From Vulcanimicrobiota bacterium (GTDB taxonomy: Bacteria > Vulcanimicrobiota > Vulcanimicrobiia > Vulcanimicrobiales > Vulcanimicrobiaceae): DNA of 6,669 nucleotides. Of this stretch, positions 1 through 5,713 are shown piece after piece (the first letter of the stretch is position 1; each line of letters begins with the position of its first letter). The stretch spans positions 1-6,669 of the forward strand of contig JAFAMK010000111.1 in assembly GCA_019233415.1 (NCBI GenBank), in the 5' to 3' direction. The notes beneath the pieces are model-generated. The model was not told the origin of the DNA. It saw nothing but the letters and a program-made list of their open reading frames with translations, and ran no database searches. A program made the position numbers and the translations under genes.

Positions 1-35
1 GCCTCGCGCAGGAGCCGCCGCAGGGTCGGATTCAC
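1..35 (-). CDS. Possible 5' end of a leftward gene of unknown function (partial)
   Basis: Reading leftward, a GTG at 35-33 is preceded by GAAGG seven bases upstream. It opens a frame with no stop to the window edge, giving MNPTLRRLLREA. The residues look like an ordinary N-terminal helix, and the layout would make a normal divergent pair with the gene starting near base 93. Only about eleven codons are visible, so no function can be given and the frame could be chance. The competing possibility is that this stretch is upstream coding sequence of the rightward gene, whose frame is also open to base 3. Confidence 0.25.
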   Translation of the reverse strand, partial: MNPTLRRLLRE

Positions 36-92
36 CGCGAAACCTTCGCCGCGGCTCGGCAGTACCTTGGGTGCGAGTTCACCGACCGCGAG

Positions 93-731
93 GTGGTCAT
101 CTCAATCGTGGATTGCTTCTTTCACAACAGTGTTCCGTCGGTCGCCCCGTGCAACGGCTGCAAGAAACCGATCTGCGCCACGTGCCGCGACGCGAACGGG
201 AACTGCCCCGGCTGCGTCCTGGCCGCCCGCGTCGATGCGGCCCGCCAGACGAACCGAATCCCCGGCGGCGTCGGGCCGTCGTACGGCACCTACCAGGAGC
301 AGGCGTACCAAGAGCCGCCGCACGCGAGCTACGCTCCGCCTCCGCCACCGCCGCCGACCCCGCCGCGCGTGCAGCGGACGGCCGCGGTGGCGACGCGGCC
401 CGAGACGCGCGCGCTCGTCGCGCTCGGCTACCCGTTCTGGCCGCTCGCGCTGATCGCGCTGCTCGACGGCAAGGCGTCGCACTTCGTCAAACGCCAGGCG
501 TGGCAGGCCCTCGGCTTCAACCTCGGCATGTACGGCCTCGGCGCGCTGCTCAGCGCCGCCGCGATGCTCCCGATCCTCGGGATCGGCGCGTGGCCGCTGC
601 TGCCGTTCGTCTTCCCGCTGACCGTGGTCGCGAGCGTCGTCTACGCGTTCAAGGTCTGGCAGGGCGACGACGTCAGCGTTCCGATCATCGCCGACTGGGT
701 CGACGCCCGTCTCCCCGCAACGCAGCAGTAA
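93..731 (+). CDS. B-box-like zinc finger / DUF4870-like (Tic20-like) membrane protein
   Basis: The 212-residue protein has three parts. An N-terminal Cys/His cluster has C8, H11, C20, C23, C28, C31, C38 and C41, a spacing typical of bacterial B-box-like zinc fingers and able to bind two metal ions. A Gly/Tyr/Pro-rich linker follows at about 45-105, with a run of seven prolines at 82-88. The C-terminal hydrophobic domain at about 107-190 has roughly three membrane segments (108-124, 138-160, 163-187). The motif FVKRQAWQALGFN at 131-143 resembles the HxxQ-type helix of DUF4870/Tic20-like proteins. The function of such proteins is not established; a cytoplasmic zinc head on a membrane anchor is the inferred topology. 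The start is uncertain. GTG at 93 is used here, but GTG at 108 has AGGTGG eleven bases upstream and still keeps every metal ligand. The upstream frame is open to the window edge. The stop TAA lies one base from the end of the convergent peptidase gene. Confidence 0.75.
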   Translation: MVISIVDCFFHNSVPSVAPCNGCKKPICATCRDANGNCPGCVLAARVDAARQTNRIPGGVGPSYGTYQEQAYQEPPHASYAPPPPPPPTPPRVQRTAAVATRPETRALVALGYPFWPLALIALLDGKASHFVKRQAWQALGFNLGMYGLGALLSAAAMLPILGIGAWPLLPFVFPLTVVASVVYAFKVWQGDDVSVPIIADWVDARLPATQQ

Positions 732-732
732 G

Positions 733-2151
733 CTAGGCCGGCACCCGCGCCGCGGCGACCCAGGCTTCGACCTCGTCGACCGCGCGCGGGATCGCCGCGG
801 AGAGCACGTCGACGCCGGTCTCGGTGATCAGGACGTCGTCCTCGATCCGCACGCCGATCCCGCGGTAGCGGGCCGGCACGGTCAGATCGTCGAGCTGGAA
901 GTAGAGCCCCGGCTCGACGGTCAGCACCATCCCCGCTTCGAGCTTGCCGAACTTGTAGTTTTCGGCGCGCGCCGCCGCGCAGTCGTGCACGTCGAGCCCG
1001 AGCATGTGGCTCGTGTTGTGCAGCGAGTAGCGCTTGTAGAACTGGTTCTCGTCGCGCAGCGCTTCCTCGGCCGAACCGAGGACGCCGAGCCGTTCGAGCC
1101 CGTGCGCGAGAACGTCCATCGCGGCGCGGTGCGGGTCGAGGAAGTCGTTGCCGGGCGCGCACTTCTCGAACGCCGCGTCCTGCGCGGCCAGCACCAGCTC
1201 GTAGATCGCGCGCTGCTCGGGCGAGTAGCGGCCCGAGATCGGGATCGTGCGCGTGATGTCGGCGGTGTAGAGCGTCTCGGCCTCGACGCCGGCGTCGAGC
1301 AAGAGCAGTTCGTTCTCGCCGATGCGGCGGTCGTTGCGCGTCCAGTGCAGCGTGCACGCGTTCGGCCCACTCGCCGCGATCGTCAGGTAGCCGGTGTCGT
1401 TGCCCTCGACGCGCGCGCGCAGGTTGAAGACGCCCTCGATGGTGCGCTCGGTCTCGGCGTGCGGCAGCGCGCGCACGACGTCGTCGAACGCGTGGTGCGT
1501 CGCCGCGATCGCGCGGCGCAGCTCGCGCAGTTCCAGCTCGTCCTTGAGCAGCCGCATCTCCGAGAGCGCGGTCGCGAACGCCGCGTCGCGTTCGGCTTGT
1601 TCGGGCAGCGCCGCGTCGAGCGCGGGGTCGATGCCGCGCAAGGCGCGGAACGGCGCGGCGGCAATCGCGGCCGACACGTCGGCGGCGAGATCGGCGAGCG
1701 GCTTCGTCGCGAGGCCGTACCGCTGCGCCGTCTGCACGAGACCGAGGCGCGGCCCGACCCACAGCTCGCCCTTCACGCGGTCGGTGAAGAACGTCGCGTC
1801 GGTCTTGCCCGGGTTCGGCTCGCAGTAGAGCGTCGCCGTGTGGCCGTCGCCGCCAGGCGTCAGCACGAGGACGTTGTCCGGTTCGAGATTGCCCGTGAGA
1901 TAGTAGAAGTCGGTACCGGGCCGGAAGCGGTAGCCGGTGTCGTTGGCGCGGACCTTCTCGTGGCCCGTCGGCACGATCAGCACCTCGCCAGCGAAGCTGT
2001 TGCCGAGCGCCGCGCGCCGCGCCGCAAACCGCTCGACGCCCTCGACCGAATTCGCCGGCGTTGCCGGCGGGGTCGCCCAGCCGGTCATCATGAAGCGCAT
2101 CAGGTTGTCGGGGCTGCCGCTGTCGTGCGACGCGACGGGCTTCTCGCTCAT
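733..2151 (-). CDS. Xaa-Pro aminopeptidase-like M24B metallopeptidase (aminopeptidase P family)
   Basis: The 472-residue protein has the two-domain layout and length of aminopeptidase P, which removes an N-terminal residue that precedes proline. The N-terminal domain (about 38-170) carries the family signature around YRFRPGTDFYYLTGNLEPD (74-92). The pita-bread catalytic domain (about 205-470) has all five expected dinuclear-metal ligands: D286 (LLLLDAGVE), D298 (YTADITRT), H382 (HMLGLDVHD), E413 (TVEPGLYF) and E437 (GVRIEDD). The conserved His of the substrate pocket is H269 in TLHW. No signal peptide is visible, so it is probably cytoplasmic, in peptide turnover. The ATG start lies 14 bases after the photolyase stop and lacks a clear Shine-Dalgarno, which suggests translation coupled to the upstream gene. 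An open frame continues further upstream to about 2745, but that stretch is out-of-frame photolyase DNA. An internal ATG near residue 18 is a weaker alternative start. The family is certain; substrate specificity is inferred. Confidence 0.95.
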   Translation of the reverse strand: MSEKPVASHDSGSPDNLMRFMMTGWATPPATPANSVEGVERFAARRAALGNSFAGEVLIVPTGHEKVRANDTGYRFRPGTDFYYLTGNLEPDNVLVLTPGGDGHTATLYCEPNPGKTDATFFTDRVKGELWVGPRLGLVQTAQRYGLATKPLADLAADVSAAIAAAPFRALRGIDPALDAALPEQAERDAAFATALSEMRLLKDELELRELRRAIAATHHAFDDVVRALPHAETERTIEGVFNLRARVEGNDTGYLTIAASGPNACTLHWTRNDRRIGENELLLLDAGVEAETLYTADITRTIPISGRYSPEQRAIYELVLAAQDAAFEKCAPGNDFLDPHRAAMDVLAHGLERLGVLGSAEEALRDENQFYKRYSLHNTSHMLGLDVHDCAAARAENYKFGKLEAGMVLTVEPGLYFQLDDLTVPARYRGIGVRIEDDVLITETGVDVLSAAIPRAVDEVEAWVAAARVPA

Positions 2152-2165
2152 GCGCAAACGGTTCG

Positions 2166-3611
2166 TTACGCCGGAGTGCGGACCTCGCGCGCGTAGCGCG
2201 CCAGAAAGGCCCGCGCCTCGGCCTCGTGGTCGACGACCGGCGCCGGGTACGACGCCCGGCCGAAGAGCGGCAGTTGCAGTTGGCGCTCGTGGCGGCCGAC
2301 CAGCGGGTCGAGGACCGCCGCGTCGGGGAGCGCGGCCAGTTCGGGGATCCAGCGGCGCACGTACTGGGCGGTCGGGTCGAACCGGCGCGCCTGCTTGAGC
2401 GGGTTGTAGATGCGCGGGTAGGCGGCGAGGTCCGCGCCGACGCCGGCGACCCACTGCCAGTTCCCGGCGGCCAGGGCCGGGTCGTCCTCGATCAGGTAGT
2501 GGTCCCACTCGTCGCGCCCGACTCGCCAGTCGACCCCGAGGTCGAAGCACAGGAACGACGCCGCGATCGCCCGCAGCCGCGGGTGCATCCAGCCGGTGGC
2601 GCGCAGCTCGCGAATCCCCGCATCGACGAGCGGGTAGCCGGTCCGCCCGCTGCGCCAGGCGTCGAGGTGCGCGTGCGCGCGGGCGAAGACGAAGCCGCGC
2701 ATCTTCGCCTGGAGCGGCTCTTCCGCCAGCGACTCGTTGTACCACGCGAGTTGCAGAAAGAAGTCGCGCTGGGCCAGCGCCCGCAGGTAGAGCTTGAGCG
2801 ACGTGCGCTCCTCGACCAGCAAGAACGGGTCCTCGGCCCGCTCGCAGGCGGCACGGACGACCTCGCGCGCGGCGAGGGTTCCGAACGAGAGCGCCTCGGA
2901 GAGCCGCGAGGTATCGCCGGCGGCCGGGACGTTCCGGGCGACCCCGTACTGGAGCGCCGGCGCGGCCAGGAACGCGGTCAGCTTCGCCCGCGCCGCCGCC
3001 TCGCCGGCCGGCTCGGCCACGCTCGCCTGCGAGCCGAACTCTTCAGGGACCGGAAGCGGTTCGCTTGCGATCTCGACCGAGGCGAAGGCCGCGGTCCCGG
3101 CGTCGGCGGTCGGGAGCAGCGTGCGCCAGCGCGCGTGGTACGGGACGAACGCGCGGTAGCCGTCGCCGGTGCGGTGGCTCGCGGCGGCGTCTTCCGGTGG
3201 AACCGCCGGCGCGTCGTGGACCGGCAGCGCGCGCAGCCCGGCCTCTTCCAGCATCGACTGCAGATCGCGGTCGCGCCGAATGCTCTTCGCGTCGTAGCCG
3301 CAGCTCCAGCCGACGACGCTCGCGCCCGTCGCGCGCGCCAGCGCGCGCAGCGCCGGCCCGGGGTTGCCGCGCCGCACGATCAGCGCGCTGCCGCGCGCGC
3401 GCAGGTCGGCGTCGAGCGCGCGCACCGCCGCGCAGTAGTATGCCGCGCGGCGCGGTGAGCGGCGCAGCCGCGCCGCCGAAACCGGATCGACGACGTGCAC
3501 GGGGACGACGTCGCCGTGGCGTGCGGCGGCGGCGAGCCCTGCATGATCGCTCAGCCGCAGATCCCTCGAAAAAGCGAACACCGCCCGGGACACGTCCCGG
3601 GCGGCGTTCAC
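2166..3611 (-). CDS. Deoxyribodipyrimidine photolyase / cryptochrome-family flavoprotein
   Basis: The protein has up to 481 residues. Photolyases use FADH- and light to split UV-induced pyrimidine dimers in DNA. The N-terminal antenna (Rossmann) domain spans about 10-165 and starts with VFAFSRDLRLSDH. The C-terminal FAD domain spans about 205-440, with TSRLSEALSFGTL (234-246), GRTGYPLVDAGIREL (322-336), GWMHPRLR (340-347), a DWR Trp at 362, NWQWVAG (384-390), RIYNP and YVRRWIPEL. Electron-transfer-type Trp residues W362 and W385 look present. Several positions that contact substrate in the E. coli enzyme are changed: the site of E274 is A278, W277 is Q281 and N341 is P344. The loop before NWQW is about two residues shorter. 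CPD repair, another photoproduct, or a sensory role therefore all remain possible. The GTG at 3611 is the longest start. GTG at 3593 places DLRL at residues 11-14, as in E. coli Phr, and is more likely; GTG at 3581 is also possible. All three lie in a terminator-like hairpin, and none has a good Shine-Dalgarno. Upstream is the cytochrome gene; downstream, the peptidase gene. Confidence 0.93.
   Translation of the reverse strand: MNAARDVSRAVFAFSRDLRLSDHAGLAAAARHGDVVPVHVVDPVSAARLRRSPRRAAYYCAAVRALDADLRARGSALIVRRGNPGPALRALARATGASVVGWSCGYDAKSIRRDRDLQSMLEEAGLRALPVHDAPAVPPEDAAASHRTGDGYRAFVPYHARWRTLLPTADAGTAAFASVEIASEPLPVPEEFGSQASVAEPAGEAAARAKLTAFLAAPALQYGVARNVPAAGDTSRLSEALSFGTLAAREVVRAACERAEDPFLLVEERTSLKLYLRALAQRDFFLQLAWYNESLAEEPLQAKMRGFVFARAHAHLDAWRSGRTGYPLVDAGIRELRATGWMHPRLRAIAASFLCFDLGVDWRVGRDEWDHYLIEDDPALAAGNWQWVAGVGADLAAYPRIYNPLKQARRFDPTAQYVRRWIPELAALPDAAVLDPLVGRHERQLQLPLFGRASYPAPVVDHEAEARAFLARYAREVRTPA
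3569..3609 (-). terminator. Intrinsic-terminator-like hairpin after the cytochrome c gene
   Basis: Arms at 3609-3595 and 3590-3576 (leftward reading GAACGCCGCCCGGGA and UCCCGGGCGGUGUUC) form a 15-bp stem around a 4-base CGUG loop. Two bases later comes a run of five U at 3573-3569. In leftward RNA every pair forms, with one G-U wobble. In rightward RNA the same position is an A-C mismatch and no U-run follows, so the element points leftward. It begins eleven bases after the cytochrome stop codon and overlaps the first codons of the photolyase frame. It could be a full terminator or a partial attenuator. Confidence 0.8.
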
Positions 3612-3620
3612 TGTGGTCGG

Positions 3621-4028
3621 TCAGAGTCCCTCGACGTACGTTGCGAGATCGTCGACGTCTTTCTCGTTGAGCGGCGAGGGGTAGAGCTTGGGCATCGGCG
3701 GCTGCGGGTCTTTGATCCACGCCACGGCCTGCGCATAGTTCTTGCGGCTCTTCTCGTTCTTGAGCGACGGTCCGATGCCGCCCTCGGTCCCGGTCGCGCC
3801 GTGACAGCTCGAGCAGTTGGCGCTGAAGAGCGACTTCCCGGCGCTCGCGCTGCCGGTCGCGGTGCTCGACGAGCCGCTCTGCGTGCCGGTCGTCGGCGCT
3901 GCGCTCGCGGTCGCGGTACTCGTCGTGCTCGTCGAACTCGACTGATCCTGACTCTTCGAACACCCCGCGGCGATCAGGGCAACGGCGAGGGCGCCAGCGG
4001 CAAGAAAGGCTAGCGGCTTGTATTGCAA
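3621..4028 (-). CDS. Lipoprotein mono-heme cytochrome c (class I type)
   Basis: The protein has 135 residues from a TTG start. The signal peptide (1-22) is a short charged end (QYK) and a hydrophobic stretch ending in LIAAGC, a lipobox with C23 as the lipid-anchored residue. A Ser/Thr/Ala-rich flexible linker follows at about 24-63. The small heme domain is at about 64-135: C72-S-S-C75-H76 binds heme c, and M112 in PPMPKLYP is the likely sixth ligand. The C-terminal helix DVDDLATYVEGL is typical of class I cytochromes c. It should act outside the cytoplasmic membrane as an electron carrier anchored by lipid; the partner is unknown. TTG at 4028 was chosen because AAAGGAG lies five bases upstream and because it gives a normal-length lipoprotein signal. 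An ATG at 4064 or 4100 in the same frame would add an unnatural charged leader. It is first in a leftward string with the photolyase and aminopeptidase genes, but a terminator-like hairpin follows it. Confidence 0.9.
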   Translation of the reverse strand: MQYKPLAFLAAGALAVALIAAGCSKSQDQSSSTSTTSTATASAAPTTGTQSGSSSTATGSASAGKSLFSANCSSCHGATGTEGGIGPSLKNEKSRKNYAQAVAWIKDPQPPMPKLYPSPLNEKDVDDLATYVEGL

Positions 4029-4099
4029 TGGAACTCCTTTCTCGGGACCGTGGGTGGGTACCCACATTACGATTCCCTCACTCCCTGACGGAAGTTCCA
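4029..4099 (-). promoter_or_regulatory. Structured leader of the cytochrome c gene: arms masking the ribosome site, and an inner palindrome
   Basis: In leftward RNA, UGGAACUUCC (4099-4090) can pair with GGAGUUCCA (4037-4029), giving nine base pairs with one bulged U. The second arm contains the GGAG of the Shine-Dalgarno and ends next to the TTG start. Between the arms, GUGGGU (4065-4060) and ACCCAC (4055-4050) form a 6-bp hairpin with an ACCC loop. The DNA here also contains a perfect 12-bp palindrome, GTGGGTACCCAC (4054-4065), which could be an operator in this divergent intergenic region. Whether the transcript begins upstream of 4099 is unknown, so RNA folding is a hypothesis. No convincing -35/-10 pair could be assigned to either direction. 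Confidence 0.4.
4034..4040 (-). promoter_or_regulatory. Ribosome binding site that fixes a TTG start for the cytochrome c gene
   Basis: Reading leftward, AAAGGAG is followed by the 5-base spacer TTCCA and then TTG. This is the best Shine-Dalgarno match in the window, and it supports the TTG at 4028 over in-frame ATG codons further upstream. The same bases form one arm of a long-range inverted repeat in the leader. Confidence 0.8.
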
Positions 4100-4112
4100 T
4101 CTCCTCTCTCGT

Positions 4113-4613
4113 ATGACCGGCGGCGTGAGCCGCGTGTTCATCCGCTACGCTTCACCGCGCGACGCGGACCGGCTCGTTGCGGACGGCGTCGTCGGAGGAA
4201 ACACGCCAACCGGCGAGCCGTGGGTTGCGCGCGTTCAAAAATGGCTATCCGAGCAGCAGGCCGGACGGCGTCTGGTCCTCGTCGCGGAGGATGCGTCGGG
4301 GCTGCTCGGGACCGTGCAGCTCGTCTTTCGCTTCCCGCAGGGCTATGCCGATCCGGAAGCGGCGAACGGGATCGACGTCGCGATGGTCGAGGCGCTGCGC
4401 ACGCGCGTCGACTCGCCGCCGGGCGTCGCGAACCAGCTGATCACCGACGTGCAGAACATCGCGCGCAAGCGCGGCGTCAAGACGCTGACGTTCCTGCTGC
4501 AGATGGGCGACAACCGCGGCATCACGCAGGCGAAGTCGTGGGGCTTCGAAGAGTTCCGCATCATGCCCGAACAGGGCCGGATGCTGGCCTTCTTCCGAAA
4601 GTCGATCGAGTAA
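4113..4613 (+). CDS. GNAT-family N-acetyltransferase-like protein
   Basis: The protein has 166 residues and a GNAT-like order of elements: FIRYASPRDADRL (9-21) as the first strand and helix, LVLVAEDASGLLGTVQL (54-70) as strands 2-3, a helix at 102-120 (SPPGVANQLITDVQNIARKRG), strand 5 KTLTFLLQMGD (123-133) and a C-terminal GITQAKSWGFEEF (136-148) where GNAT enzymes have the N...A...Y/F..GF element. GNAT enzymes move an acetyl group from acetyl-CoA to an amine. Here the pyrophosphate-binding loop, usually Q/R-x-x-G-x-G/A, reads PPGVAN (102-107) and is degenerate, so catalysis and substrate are uncertain. ATG at 4113 is the apparent start, but no clear Shine-Dalgarno precedes it; GTG codons at 4125 and 4134 are alternatives. 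It is transcribed away from the cytochrome gene, and its stop codon abuts that of moaA. Confidence 0.82.
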   Translation: MTGGVSRVFIRYASPRDADRLVADGVVGGNTPTGEPWVARVQKWLSEQQAGRRLVLVAEDASGLLGTVQLVFRFPQGYADPEAANGIDVAMVEALRTRVDSPPGVANQLITDVQNIARKRGVKTLTFLLQMGDNRGITQAKSWGFEEFRIMPEQGRMLAFFRKSIE

Positions 4614-5627
4614 TTATCCGCCGATTTCGCTGAACGCGCGCATCGCGCTCGCGGTCTCACCGAGCCGCAAGTGGTGGCGTTCGGGTTTGACGTGCATCGA
4701 CGCGCGGAGCATCTCGACGATCGCGTGCTCGCCCTTCCCGGCGCGGAGCGGCGTGCGCAGGTCGATGTGGTTGTCGCCGAACAGACACAGGCGCAAGCGG
4801 CCGTCGGCCGTGAGGCGCACGCGGTTGCAGCGCTCGCAGTAGTCGTGCGCGAGCGGCGAGATGACGCCGACCGTGCCAGGCGCGTCGTCGTACGCGAACG
4901 TGCGCGCGGGTCCGTTGCCGTGCGGGTTCGGCACCTCGCGCAGCGCGCCGAGCGCGCGCAGGCGCGCGAGCACCTCGTCGGACGAGATCCACGCGTCGCG
5001 CTGCAGTGCGACGTTCTCTTCGACCGGCATCACTTCGATGAAGCGCACGTGCACCGCGCGCTCGCGCGTCAGCGCGGCGAACGCCTCCAGCTCGTCGTCG
5101 TTCGTGCCGCGCATCAGCACGCAGTTCAGCTTGACCGGCGTAAGCCCGTGCGCGAGCGCAGCGTCGATTCCCGCGAGCGTCTTCGCAAGGCCGGGCCGTC
5201 GCGCGATCGCGGTGAAGCGCGCGTCGTCGAGCGTGTCGAGCGAGACGTTGACGCGGTGCAGCCCGGCCGCGGCGAGCGCCGGCGCCTGCTCGGCGAGGAG
5301 GAGCCCGTTCGTCGAGAGCGCGACGTCGTCGATCCCTGGGACCGCCGCGATCATCCCGACGAGCCGCGCCAGATCGCGGCGGATCAGCGGCTCGCCGCCG
5401 GTCAGCCGGATGCTGCGGACGCCGATAGAGGCCGCGGCGCGCACGATCGCCGTGATCTCCTCGTAAGACAGAATCTCCGGCTTGGGGATCCACGGCAGCC
5501 CGGCCTCGGGCATGCAGTAGACGCAGCGCAGGTTACAGCGATCGGTCACCGAGACGCGCAGGTAGGTGATCGGGCGCCGGAAGGCGTCGACCAGCAGCTC
5601 CGCCCCGGTCTCGATCAGATCGATCAC
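4614..5627 (-). CDS. moaA: GTP 3',8-cyclase MoaA (molybdenum cofactor biosynthesis)
   Basis: The 337-residue radical SAM enzyme turns GTP into 3',8-cyclo-7,8-dihydro-GTP, the first step of molybdopterin synthesis, in the cytoplasm. The N-terminal cluster motif is C31-x3-C35-x2-C38 within SVTDRCNLRCVYCMPE, and GGEP (77-80) contacts SAM. The C-terminal second 4Fe-4S cluster motif is C264-x2-C267-x13-C281, specific to MoaA. The protein ends in Gly-Gly, a tail required for MoaA activity in studied enzymes. The length is usual for the family. GTG at 5627 is the chosen start and gives about ten residues before the conserved LLVDAFRRPITYLR. Upstream, AGGG lies close to the GTG and GAGG lies further away, so initiation is not ideal. 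No other mo-cofactor gene is in the window. The LolA-like gene is 86 bases upstream in the same direction and may be co-transcribed, since no terminator is visible between them. Confidence 0.97.
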   Translation of the reverse strand: MIDLIETGAELLVDAFRRPITYLRVSVTDRCNLRCVYCMPEAGLPWIPKPEILSYEEITAIVRAAASIGVRSIRLTGGEPLIRRDLARLVGMIAAVPGIDDVALSTNGLLLAEQAPALAAAGLHRVNVSLDTLDDARFTAIARRPGLAKTLAGIDAALAHGLTPVKLNCVLMRGTNDDELEAFAALTRERAVHVRFIEVMPVEENVALQRDAWISSDEVLARLRALGALREVPNPHGNGPARTFAYDDAPGTVGVISPLAHDYCERCNRVRLTADGRLRLCLFGDNHIDLRTPLRAGKGEHAIVEMLRASMHVKPERHHLRLGETASAMRAFSEIGG

Positions 5628-5659
5628 GATCCCTAGGAATTCCTCGCAGCCCCGCCCCC

Positions 5660-5703
5660 GTCATCCCGAGCTTGCGGCCCGTCATCCTGAGCTTGTCGAA
5701 GGG
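5660..5703. repeat. Two tandem copies of a dispersed intergenic repeat (HPELVEG type)
   Basis: GTCATCCCGAGCTTG (5660-5674) and GTCATCCTGAGCTTG (5681-5695) differ at one base and have a 21-base period. The second copy continues TCGAAGGG, which gives the longer form GTCATCCTGAGCTTGTCGAA known from intergenic spaces of many bacterial genomes. When translated, the repeat yields the artefact peptide HPELVEG, which is seen here in the rightward frame. It lies wholly in the spacer between the LolA-like gene and moaA. Mechanism and role are unknown. The identity with the widespread repeat is from memory, not a search. Confidence 0.7.
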
Positions 5704-5713
5704 CGCACCCAGC

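Noticed and set aside
641..1762. Leftward open frame of about 370 codons overlapping the peptidase and first gene
   Set aside because: Almost entirely Arg/Ala/Gly, without motifs; it is a frame shadow.
985..2196. Rightward open frame of about 400 codons over the peptidase gene
   Set aside because: It is antisense to a gene with all five metal ligands. Its translation is Arg/Val/Glu-rich with no motif, as expected from GC-rich antisense DNA.
2152..2745. N-terminal extension of the peptidase by about 200 residues
   Set aside because: The added stretch is photolyase DNA read out of frame. The peptidase is full length from 2151.
2226..3458. Rightward open frame of about 410 codons over the photolyase gene
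   Set aside because: Low-complexity Arg/Ala-rich translation with no recognisable domain, lying opposite clear photolyase motifs.
4029..4100. Longer cytochrome c protein from an ATG at 4100 or 4064
   Set aside because: It would put up to 24 polar residues before the lipoprotein signal. The TTG at 4028 has a near-ideal Shine-Dalgarno.
4671..5636. Rightward open frame of about 320 codons over moaA
   Set aside because: It mirrors moaA, which has both cluster motifs and the Gly-Gly end. The antisense translation has no motif.
5660..5703. Start of a CRISPR array
   Set aside because: There are only two short units, the spacing between them is about six bases, and no cas gene is present.
5697..5713. 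Terminator after the LolA-like gene
   Set aside because: Only a 3-bp GGG/CCC stem can form and no U-run follows.
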